From: an uncultured Bacteroidales bacterium
GTDB taxonomy: Bacteria; Bacteroidota; Bacteroidia; Bacteroidales; Paludibacteraceae
Length of the DNA: 38,085 bases
Reading direction: 5' to 3'
Assembly: GCA_902799185.1 (NCBI GenBank)
Contig: CADBZO010000015.1
Coordinates: 11,733-49,817, forward strand
Shown: one piece after another, positions 22,353 to 27,624 of the stretch
Layout of the letters: each line of letters opens with the position of its first letter
Position numbering within the stretch: position 1 is the first letter of the stretch
Notes under the pieces: generated by a model
The model's input: the letters and a program-made list of their open reading frames with translations, nothing else
The model's database searches: none
Told to the model about the DNA's origin: nothing
Program-made: the position numbers and the translations under genes

Positions 22353-22426
22353 TTGCGGGAGAAGGAATCGAACCTCCGACCTCCAGGTCGTCAACCTGAC
22401 AAGCTAAACCACTGCTCCATCCCGCG
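22353..22426 (-). tRNA. Phage tRNA with anticodon GAC (valine codons) on an initiator-like body
   Basis: A canonical cloverleaf can be numbered without gaps: acceptor CGCGGGA / TCCCGCA, D-stem GAGC / GCTT with G18-G19, anticodon arm TCAGG-TTGACGA-CCTGG, 5-nt variable loop, T-arm GGAGG-TTCGATT-CCTTC, discriminator A. The 3' CCA is not encoded. Positions 1 and 72 are C and A, unpaired, and the D-stem has A11-U24; both are marks of bacterial initiator tRNAs, and the body resembles tRNA-fMet of Bacteroidota. The anticodon GAC would read valine codons GUC/GUU. Only two of the three G-C pairs that initiators carry in the anticodon stem are present. Confidence 0.85.
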
Positions 22427-22484
22427 GTGCGTGCTCCTATCCGTCACGGCATCAGAGCACTAAAATAAAATGTTCAATTTACCT

Positions 22485-22595
22485 CCCCATTCCTTTTGTT
22501 TGGCTCCTTCAACAAGCTTGGTGGGTGCGACGATCGGACTTTCACCGATATGCTGTCCTTTCAGCATGTTTTATAAGTTAAACAATTAAATGGGG
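22485..22595 (-). ncRNA. Structured RNA domain closed by a 7-bp stem
   Basis: On the minus strand CCCCATT (plus 22,589-22,595) pairs with AATGGGG (plus 22,485-22,491), followed inward by TTGTTT/AAACAA. Inside are ATGCTG-AAAGGA-CAGCAT and ATCGG-TGAAAGT-CCGAT. The stems are clear but no known RNA family is recognised, and the loops do not support a tRNA. Confidence 0.5.
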
Positions 22596-22648
22596 TTACT
22601 ATAAAGATCACCGTGCTCTTTTAGACGGTAGCACCTCCGTTATGGGTC

Positions 22649-22850
22649 ATCGAGGCGGGGTGATGGGCGAAAAGATACATACGGCGGGTGCGAGAGTACC
22701 AGAACCGCACCGGGCGCAGAGGGCAAATCTTAGTAGCAGGCTGCTTTACTGTCTTATCCGGTGTCGCACACTTACCTGCTCCGTCTTAATAGGAGCCCTG
22801 CCGCATGTAGGCTGAGACCTCTCGCGTCTTAATAGCGAGCCAACCTCGAT
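22649..22850 (-). ncRNA. Structured RNA domain with two hairpins sharing a 9-nt loop
   Basis: ATCGAGG (plus 22,844-22,850) and CCTCGAT (plus 22,649-22,655) can close a 202-nt domain on the minus strand. It holds CTCGC-TATTAAGAC-GCGAG (plus 22,821-22,839) and GCTCC-TATTAAGAC-GGAGC (plus 22,778-22,796): identical loops on different but fully paired stems. A further stem pairs GGTGCG with CGCACC. It lies immediately downstream of the 100-aa gene in the early transcript. Confidence 0.55.
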
Positions 22851-22862
22851 ATATTTCAATGA

Positions 22863-23165
22863 TCACTCTATGGGTTCGAAAGTAACCCCTTCTGCCTCCA
22901 ATTCCTCGCACATGGACTTGATAGCCTCATCGGACATGCCCATTTCCTTTGCCTTGTGCAAGAACTTGGGATCGTCCTTGACCAATGCGGTGAACTGCTT
23001 GTGTACATGGCGCGATACTACTTTATGCAGCGCCATCTCTGCAAGCATAATCGGATAAGAACCTGCACCGTCACCGTGCTTTTCCAAATACTCTGTAACG
23101 TCTCTTACGAGGTCGTTAATCCGGAAGGATAAATTAAGGCCTTCCTCAAAATTGCATTCTGCCAT
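22863..23165 (-). CDS. Small early prophage protein between two structured RNA regions (100 aa)
   Basis: Helical protein (MAECNFEEGLNLSFRINDLV, then MLAEMALHKVVSRHVHKQFT) with an acidic C-terminus (SMCEELEAEGVTFEPIE). It resembles no family that I can name. Its gene is isolated by about 400 nt and 800 nt of non-coding, densely paired sequence on either side, so it may be functionally linked to those RNAs, for example as an RNA-binding partner, but that is speculation. The start is preceded by an A-rich leader (AAAACTATAAGATTATG). Confidence 0.6.
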   Translation of the reverse strand: MAECNFEEGLNLSFRINDLVRDVTEYLEKHGDGAGSYPIMLAEMALHKVVSRHVHKQFTALVKDDPKFLHKAKEMGMSDEAIKSMCEELEAEGVTFEPIE

Positions 23166-23169
23166 AATC

Positions 23170-23565
23170 TTATAGTTTTAATTGGTTGTTTACAAAAATC
23201 GGTACGGAGCGAGTCCGACGCTTTTCGGCTGCTGAGCGTTCTACCTATAACACCCGATGCGTTCTACCTAGAACACCCGATGCGTTCTACCTATAACGCC
23301 CGCGGTGTCTTAGTAAGAACGCTCCGATGGGCGGACGCGAACCATGGCGCAGGGCTTTAATCCAACCATGGCTGATGTGCACCCATCCGGTGGCGGTTCC
23401 TAAGTTCCAGTGGACACGCGGGCGGGCTTCCACTATTACCTACAGCCCCTTCACTGACTTATCCGCGCGCTTCTTCTTATCGCCTCTCCTTACTCGAGGC
23501 ACAACCACCGGCAGCCTTATTTCCGGGAATCCTTACTCATCCCCTAACTCCGTACCTTTCAAAGA
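23170..23565 (-). ncRNA. Second structured non-coding region of the early transcript
   Basis: About 400 nt without a gene. On the minus strand it contains GCCTC-GAGTAAGGA-GAGGC (plus 23,482-23,500), CCGG-AAATAAGGCTG-CCGG, a CCATGG/CCATGG hairpin (plus 23,342-23,371) nested in GATGGGT/GCCCATC (plus 23,326-23,387), and array B of 23-nt hairpins. Many loops contain TAAG (GAGTAAGGA, GATAAGTCAG, CTAAGAC), as in the region at 22.6-22.85 kb. Confidence 0.5.
23236..23322 (+). repeat. Array B: four 23-nt-spaced hairpin repeats
   Basis: Units GYGTTCTACCTATAACRC start exactly 23 nt apart at 23,236, 23,259, 23,282 and 23,305, separated by CCGAT or CCGCG; the fourth is degenerate. Read in the plus direction they match array A read on the minus strand, so the two arrays are inverted relative to each other. 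Confidence 0.85.
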
Positions 23566-24078
23566 TCACTGTAGGCGTTTGCCTAATCGTATTACAAAAC
23601 ATTTCTTGTGAGCCGGTGCGCCGTGCCGGACGTTCCCGTAACCAATCCGGATGTCACCGCACTCGTACATCATCGTCTGCTTGCCGCCTTGCCCCCTGTG
23701 GAACCGCACGGCATCGTACTTGCGGAACTCCGTGGCATCCTCCAGCCGGTTCAGGCGCTCGGTGCCTTTCGGATCAAGCAGCCGCTTGTACCAGTAATAA
23801 GTCAGTTCGCGGTACTCCTCACACTTGCGGCCGGACTCGATCTCGTTGTACCAATGGTAGGTGAGCGAGAGGTCGAGGACATCGAAGTCACACTCCACCG
23901 TACCATCGTTCTCATTCAGAATGCGCTGCACGCAATGCGGACACTTCTCGCATTGGAGGGAACCCAGTCCGACCACACCCTTATCGCCTTGCCGGTATGG
24001 GCAGTGCTGCAACGTGTGCTGGGCAATCATCGGCCCGCGCTCCTCCCATGCTATGTCAAACCTTAGTATCTTGCTCAT
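23566..24078 (-). CDS. ASCH-domain protein with Cys motif (170 aa)
   Basis: The C-terminal two-thirds match the ASCH fold pattern: LSLTYHWYNEIESGRKCEEY-R for the conserved substrate or RNA-binding face, YDAVRFHRG, and IRIGYGNVRHGAP before a final FVIRLGKRL strand. The N-terminus adds a CEKCPHC cluster that may bind zinc. ASCH proteins bind RNA or modified nucleosides. A role in processing or binding the adjacent phage RNA is possible but unproven. It overlaps the upstream gene by 23 nt and is followed directly by the second structured RNA region. Confidence 0.75.
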   Translation of the reverse strand: MSKILRFDIAWEERGPMIAQHTLQHCPYRQGDKGVVGLGSLQCEKCPHCVQRILNENDGTVECDFDVLDLSLTYHWYNEIESGRKCEEYRELTYYWYKRLLDPKGTERLNRLEDATEFRKYDAVRFHRGQGGKQTMMYECGDIRIGYGNVRHGAPAHKKCFVIRLGKRLQ

Positions 24079-24301
24079 GGCGGTAATAAGTTGGTTGGTT
24101 AAGAGCCGGTCGGATGGTTAGTTCATCCTCTGCGGCCAACTGGTTCAAATGCCGGACGATGGCGGAGCGGTTCACTTCGGGAATGATTGCGGCTACCTCG
24201 TCGAGTGTCACGCACTCCGGATAACGGTGTCCGTCCCTCCGTATCCGTATCGCTGCCTCCACCGCCCGCAGCACTACGGCTTTCTGTCCTTCCTCGGTCA
24301 T
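24056..24301 (-). CDS. Small winged-helix-like protein (81 aa)
   Basis: Helical N-terminus (KAVVLRAVEAAIRIRRDGHR) followed by VTLDEVAAIIPEVNRSAIVR-HLNQLAAEDEL, which has the spacing of a winged helix-turn-helix, and a short wing (IRPALNQPTYYR). It is probably a small DNA-binding regulator of phage genes. It begins within the stop codon of the 52-aa membrane protein gene and overlaps the ASCH gene, so the three are coupled. Confidence 0.6.
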   Translation of the reverse strand: MTEEGQKAVVLRAVEAAIRIRRDGHRYPECVTLDEVAAIIPEVNRSAIVRHLNQLAAEDELTIRPALNQPTYYRHEQDTKV

Positions 24302-24456
24302 GACCGGAACGATTTAATGGTTGTACATAACTGGACGCCGAACGTGATGCCGTTGATGCTCGCCAGCACATACCATTCCATGTCATGACATGCTACGATG
24401 AATGCTGCCAAGAATGCCAGAAACACCACATTCCAAATTCTTTCCGAATTGCTCAT
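24298..24456 (-). CDS. Very small membrane protein (52 aa)
   Basis: An ATG at 24,456 overlapping the upstream stop (ATGA) opens 52 codons that end in a stop overlapping the next start (again ATGA). The protein begins MSNSERIWNVVFLAFLAAFI and has one or two hydrophobic segments (residues about 8-23 and 28-45: WYVLASINGITFGVQL). The perfect 4-nt overlaps on both sides and the membrane pattern make it credible despite its size. It could be a small exclusion or lysis-timing protein; function unknown. Confidence 0.7.
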   Translation of the reverse strand: MSNSERIWNVVFLAFLAAFIVACHDMEWYVLASINGITFGVQLCTTIKSFRS

Positions 24457-24773
24457 AACTCGCCCCTTTCCTTTAGTATTTTGACCAGTTCCGTCTCTGC
24501 CAGTTGCAGCTTTCGTCCGACCTTGGCGCGGTCGGCATCGAGTTGGTCAGCGGACTGCCGGAGCGCGAGGACGGACAGACGCTTCATGTCCACCTCCTCC
24601 AGCTGGTAGTCGATGACCACCCGACCGGTCTTGGAAACGTTCAAACTGCCGAAGTCCTCCAGCTCGATATAGAAGCCATCCTGACTGCCGCCGAAATCCA
24701 ACCGGTCATAGACCTTGCATGTCTCGTTCCGGATAGCATCCTTCAGATCCTCCAATGATAACACCTTGCTCAT
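24453..24773 (-). CDS. Small early prophage protein of unknown function (106 aa)
   Basis: Begins MSKVLSLEDLKDAIRNETCK, with a central beta region (DGFYIELEDFGSLNVSKTGR) and a long C-terminal helix (ALRQSADQLDADRAKVGRKL) that may form a coiled coil. No known family. It overlaps both neighbours by 4 nt in the early operon. Confidence 0.55.
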   Translation of the reverse strand: MSKVLSLEDLKDAIRNETCKVYDRLDFGGSQDGFYIELEDFGSLNVSKTGRVVIDYQLEEVDMKRLSVLALRQSADQLDADRAKVGRKLQLAETELVKILKERGEL

Positions 24774-25231
24774 TGCTCGTCCTCCTCAAAATTAACTGCG
24801 TTCAGTAACGACTCCGTCTGGAAGCCGAGTTCACGGACGATGCCACGTGCAAGCTTCATTGCTTCCGCCTTGCTGTTGGTATTGACCACCACGTGATTCG
24901 CTATCCAATGAGCAAAGGCACGTTGCGCTACATCCTTGCGGTACTGACCGGCGGCGGCACTCAAGTCCAGACTATCATCGATGGCACACAGCAACCGCTG
25001 CCAATCCATATCGAACGTACGGCCAACAACCGGATTGCTAACATGCACCTCGGTAACGACGTGGCAGAAGCGTTGCTTGTCCTCGTCCGTCCACCGGTCC
25101 TGGTCGTTCTCGATATTCCGGATGAAGGTCTGCGCTTGCTCCCGAGTGCGGTAGAAGATACCCATATTAGCCTCCGTCGCAACGATTGAACCATCGTTCA
25201 ACCGTGCCAACTCAACTGCATAAATTGTCAT
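24770..25231 (-). CDS. Early prophage protein of unknown function (153 aa)
   Basis: A short N-terminal beta region (MTIYAVELARLNDGSIVATE) with a REQAQTFIRNIENDQDRWTD helix resembles small phage proteins that carry a YxVE-like strand followed by helices. The second half is helical (AQRAFAHWIANHVVVNTNSK). The ATG overlaps the stop of the preceding gene and has a strong AAAGGAGG Shine-Dalgarno sequence 6 nt ahead. Function unknown. Confidence 0.55.
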   Translation of the reverse strand: MTIYAVELARLNDGSIVATEANMGIFYRTREQAQTFIRNIENDQDRWTDEDKQRFCHVVTEVHVSNPVVGRTFDMDWQRLLCAIDDSLDLSAAAGQYRKDVAQRAFAHWIANHVVVNTNSKAEAMKLARGIVRELGFQTESLLNAVNFEEDEQ

Positions 25232-25482
25232 TGTGCGCCTCCTTTCTCATCGTCTATCTTTTGGATAGCCTCCATAAAAGCGCAACACATCTCTGTACAA
25301 CTGCCAAGAATTGCCTCCCCCGGGTTCGAGAAAAACTTCTTGCAAGAGTCAATCACAAAAGCGGTAGTGCCAGCCGTAATAAGCGTGATAGCTTCCTGCG
25401 GACTCAGATCATACTCATTCACAACGGACATGAACGCTTCAACAACCACATTCATGACCTCAGTCACTTTCTTTTCATCCAT
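25228..25482 (-). CDS. Small early prophage protein ending in KGGAQ (84 aa)
   Basis: Mostly helical (MDEKKVTEVMNVVVEAFMSV, then AITLITAGTTAFVIDSCKKF), without recognised motif. Its last codons AAA GGA GGC GCA CAA encode KGGAQ and at the same time form the Shine-Dalgarno sequence for the next gene. The same codons end the 124-aa gene upstream. Its own start has AGGAGG 6-7 nt ahead. Confidence 0.55.
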   Translation of the reverse strand: MDEKKVTEVMNVVVEAFMSVVNEYDLSPQEAITLITAGTTAFVIDSCKKFFSNPGEAILGSCTEMCCAFMEAIQKIDDEKGGAQ

Positions 25483-25491
25483 ACTCGCCTC

Positions 25492-25776
25492 CTATTCCGC
25501 TACGATGTCACAATTGTCCTTCTGACTCTCGTCGATCAGGCAGCTCTCTGCCCAAACCAAACAGTCAAGCAATTCGCCCAAATCCTTGCATATCTGGTAG
25601 CGCCGGTCTGCGTCTCTCTCCGGATTGGCAGCATATTCTGCCAGCCAGCCGGCAGCTGCACGAATGACAATCTGCGTAGCTACATCGCTCTTCATTTCGA
25701 TGTCCTTCTCAAAGAGATAATCTTCAATCATTCCGACAATCTCATCAATGAACACCTGTCTTTCTTCGATAGTCAT
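25492..25776 (-). CDS. Small early prophage protein of unknown function (94 aa)
   Basis: Acidic helical protein (MTIEERQVFIDEIVGMIEDY) with a RAAAGWLAEYAANPERDADR segment, typical in size and charge of early phage proteins that interfere with host factors. No recognisable family. The start overlaps the upstream stop and is led by AAAGGAGG. Whether it acts on the host is unknown. Confidence 0.55.
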   Translation of the reverse strand: MTIEERQVFIDEIVGMIEDYLFEKDIEMKSDVATQIVIRAAAGWLAEYAANPERDADRRYQICKDLGELLDCLVWAESCLIDESQKDNCDIVAE

Positions 25777-26147
25777 TGTGCGCCTCCTTTCACTTCGGTA
25801 GTGTCATCCACAGCATCGAACAGCTGCTCTCCCTCTGCGATGAACAGGGTACTGGTAGGTTTCAACGCTATCAATGCCCGGTTGCCTACACCATTCTCAT
25901 CATTCAACCGGATAGAGAACTGATCACCGATCAATCCCGGTTCTTCCAACCTTATAATCGGCTTCTTGCACCGAGGAGCAATCTCGCACAAGCGGTCGCG
26001 CTCTCTCAGGATGTCGTGGAAGATAGCCTTAACGGCTGCAGACGAACAAACTTGATCCGAGTACTTGGAGTGAACGTAATCCTTTAGTTTACGCTCAATG
26101 GCGGTGCCTTGCCAGTCACCCATCCATTTAATGATATACACAGCCAT
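25773..26147 (-). CDS. Early prophage protein of unknown function ending in KGGAQ (124 aa)
   Basis: Starts MAVYIIKWMGDWQGTAIERK and ends EVKGGAQ. A central CKKPIIRLEEPGLIGDQFSI followed by IALKPTSTLFIAEGEQLF suggests a beta-rich domain. The frame includes an upstream GTG at 26,150, but the ATG at 26,147 overlaps the preceding stop and lies behind AAGGAGGTGA, a complete complement to the anti-Shine-Dalgarno sequence. Function unknown. Confidence 0.55.
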   Translation of the reverse strand: MAVYIIKWMGDWQGTAIERKLKDYVHSKYSDQVCSSAAVKAIFHDILRERDRLCEIAPRCKKPIIRLEEPGLIGDQFSIRLNDENGVGNRALIALKPTSTLFIAEGEQLFDAVDDTTEVKGGAQ

Positions 26148-26401
26148 CACTCACCTCCTTCCTCCTCATCGATAGGAAAGTCCTTCTCATACGCTTCTAC
26201 CATCATTGGGATCATCTGAAGGAGACGTTCCCTCTTTCGACCGGTCTTCGGGTCAGGAACAGTAATTACCTTAGCAAACGTGACAAACAGTCGAATAGCT
26301 GCAAAGAACATCGTAGGCACATCCGCGTTTGTCTTCTCAGCTTCCGCCGCGAAGTTGCGACATAATGCATTTGCCTTTTCATAATCGAAATCTTCAAACA
26401 T
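26147..26401 (-). CDS. Small early prophage protein of unknown function (84 aa)
   Basis: Helical protein (MFEDFDYEKANALCRNFAAE, then VPTMFFAAIRLFVTFAKVIT) ending in an acidic tail whose codons provide the Shine-Dalgarno sequence of the next gene. The ATG at 26,401, led by GGAAGGGAAGG, is preferred over the in-frame GTG at 26,407. Confidence 0.5.
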   Translation of the reverse strand: MFEDFDYEKANALCRNFAAEAEKTNADVPTMFFAAIRLFVTFAKVITVPDPKTGRKRERLLQMIPMMVEAYEKDFPIDEEEGGE

Positions 26402-26416
26402 AATCACCTTCCCTTC

Positions 26417-26635
26417 CTAATTCATTTGATGGACGGTTCCCGAGTTATCGACAAAGAGAGTGTAATAATCATTGTCGTCTAACTCCGATTTGACTGTCAC
26501 TTCAGTACTCTCTTCGAGTGCGGAATCTACGTCAAAATCATCGAGGACATCATTTGCAATTTCCTCAGCCTGTTCCTTAGAGGCTGCTTCTACGGTCATC
26601 GTGACCGTTCTGGTAACTTCTACTTCGTACCACAT
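26417..26635 (-). CDS. Small acidic early prophage protein (72 aa)
   Basis: Begins MWYEVEVTRTVTMTVEAASK and continues with EQAEEIANDVLDDFDVDSAL, a strand-helix-strand pattern of small acidic proteins found in phages and plasmids. Very acidic overall, so it could be a DNA mimic or an adaptor, but nothing specific is visible. It is 26 nt downstream of the 86-aa gene. Confidence 0.55.
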   Translation of the reverse strand: MWYEVEVTRTVTMTVEAASKEQAEEIANDVLDDFDVDSALEESTEVTVKSELDDNDYYTLFVDNSGTVHQMN

Positions 26636-26660
26636 AACACTTAATATTTAGACGTTAAAC

Positions 26661-26921
26661 TTATTTTGTCCTGCCCCAGTTCCGAGCCGAGGCAACGTAT
26701 TTCTTTAATCGATACTCAAGGCATTCTATCCGATAGTTGTCAATGTCGCGCTGTTGCGACTGCTCCGGAATCTTATAAGTGCGGTCGGCCAGTTCAATGT
26801 ACTTCCGGCAATCCTTCAGCACGCCCGGCCAATCTTGCTTGCTCACTCCTCCAGGATAAGATCCGTTCCGATGAACATGCTCGACGCACGACTTGGCATA
26901 TCTCAGAATCTTCTCGTTCAT
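26661..26921 (-). CDS. Small early prophage protein of unknown function (86 aa)
   Basis: Helical, basic C-terminus (LEYRLKKYVASARNWGRTK) and an N-terminal helix with YAKSCVEHVHRNGSYPGG. A GTG at 26,924 overlapping the Cro-like stop codon is an alternative start. It is the second gene of the leftward early unit, so it is transcribed immediately upon induction. Function unknown. Confidence 0.5.
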   Translation of the reverse strand: MNEKILRYAKSCVEHVHRNGSYPGGVSKQDWPGVLKDCRKYIELADRTYKIPEQSQQRDIDNYRIECLEYRLKKYVASARNWGRTK

Positions 26922-27127
26922 CACAACACATAGATTTTGTCGTATCCGAACTCAACGGCGGTCTCGTTGATCATCGGCCAATAGTTAGGCATGGGAGCAA
27001 AATAACCTTGCTTCCAGTTATTCACCGTCACACGAGACACCTTGCACTTCTCCTGAACGGACTTCAAAAAAGCCTCCTCGTGCTTGTTTTTAAGCACTTC
27101 ATCGTAAAATTCTTTAAAATTTGACAT
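26921..27127 (-). CDS. Cro-like HTH regulator, first leftward early gene (68 aa)
   Basis: A short protein with a helix-turn-helix pattern: EAFLKSVQEKCKVSRVTVNN-WKQG. It is the first gene of the leftward early operon, read divergently from the repressor gene and from a full-consensus promoter. By analogy with lambdoid switches it is likely the lytic-side regulator (Cro function). The residues that would contact DNA lie in SRVTVNNWK. Its C-terminus (EFGYDKIYVL) carries no effector domain. Confidence 0.7.
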   Translation of the reverse strand: MSNFKEFYDEVLKNKHEEAFLKSVQEKCKVSRVTVNNWKQGYFAPMPNYWPMINETAVEFGYDKIYVL

Positions 27128-27142
27128 CTTACTTCACTTTTA

Positions 27143-27174
27143 TTTGGAGTTTTGCGAAAATTAAAGTAACTTTG
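27143..27174 (+). promoter_or_regulatory. Distal repressor promoter
   Basis: TTTG (27,143-27,146), 20 nt, TAACTTTG (27,167-27,174), rightward. It would give a repressor mRNA with a leader of about 125 nt that crosses the leftward promoter, as PRE does in lambda. Confidence 0.75.
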
Positions 27175-27199
27175 CAGGCGTAAAACTCATTTTTCGCTG

Positions 27200-27231
27200 C
27201 AAAAGTACTACAAATTTTCGATATACGCAAA
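27200..27231 (-). promoter_or_regulatory. Leftward early promoter (Cro side)
   Basis: Minus strand: TTTG (27,228-27,231), 20 nt, TACTTTTG (27,200-27,207). Start site near 27,193; the Cro-like ATG is at 27,127, so the leader is about 65 nt. Confidence 0.85.
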
Positions 27232-27238
27232 TTTTTTA

Positions 27239-27271
27239 GGAGAAAAATGCATTTTTTTTGATTTTTTCTCC
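27239..27271. promoter_or_regulatory. Candidate repressor operator, 9-bp inverted repeat
   Basis: GGAGAAAAA (27,239-27,247) and TTTTTCTCC (27,263-27,271) are perfect inverted halves with a 15-nt spacer. They sit between the leftward -33 box and the proximal repressor promoter, where a repressor could control both. GGAGAAAAATGCA also occurs on the minus strand at 8,031-8,043, upstream of the late promoter. Confidence 0.5.
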
Positions 27272-27294
27272 TTTTATATGTCAAACTTTTTAAT

Positions 27295-27302
27295 TAACTT
27301 TG
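27295..27302 (+). promoter_or_regulatory. Proximal repressor promoter, leaderless
   Basis: TAACTTTG at 27,295-27,302 ends 4 nt before the repressor ATG (27,307), so transcription would begin at or next to the start codon. The -33 position holds only a weak match (CTTTT near 27,271). Comparable to lambda PRM. Confidence 0.65.
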
Positions 27303-27306
27303 CAGT

Positions 27307-27624
27307 ATGATTCGAATTGTAGAAAACATTATTGCGATGCGCAAAAAACTCGGCTTTAAGCAGGCTGTCATCGCAAATGCTATCGGTCGCGACACTTCCA
27401 ACTGGTCGAAAGTAGAGCAAGGAAGACAGGCCATCCAGATTGAAGATTTGGAGAAAATCGCACATTGTTTGGGAGTGCGGGTTATCGACCTTTTTACCTA
27501 CCCAGACCGCTATGTCAGGGAGAGTTCTCCGACGGATCAGAAGGTATCTGTCACCTTCGAAGTGTCGCCGGACAAACGAGACCTATTATTATCACTTGTA
27601 ACGAAAGATGAACTAAAATTATGA
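27307..27624 (+). CDS. XRE-family phage repressor (CI-like) (105 aa)
   Basis: Residues 1-65 are a classic XRE/lambda-repressor helix-turn-helix: MRKKLGFKQAVIANAIGRDT-SNWSKVEQGRQAIQI and EDLEKIAHCLGV. The C-terminal 40 residues (VSVTFEVSPDKRDLLLSLVT) are too short for a self-cleaving LexA-type domain, so induction must work in another way than RecA-stimulated cleavage. It is the only plus-strand regulator of the prophage and shares an operon with two further genes by 4-nt overlaps. Confidence 0.8.
   Translation: MIRIVENIIAMRKKLGFKQAVIANAIGRDTSNWSKVEQGRQAIQIEDLEKIAHCLGVRVIDLFTYPDRYVRESSPTDQKVSVTFEVSPDKRDLLLSLVTKDELKL

Noticed and set aside
22485-22595. A second tRNA around ATGCTG-AAAGGA-CAGCAT
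   Set aside because: The loop has six bases (or eight with a shorter stem), lacks U33, and no acceptor or T-arm of tRNA type can be formed.
23236-23322. CRISPR array
   Set aside because: The repeats are 18 nt with only 5-nt separators of near-constant sequence; there are no spacers and no cas genes.
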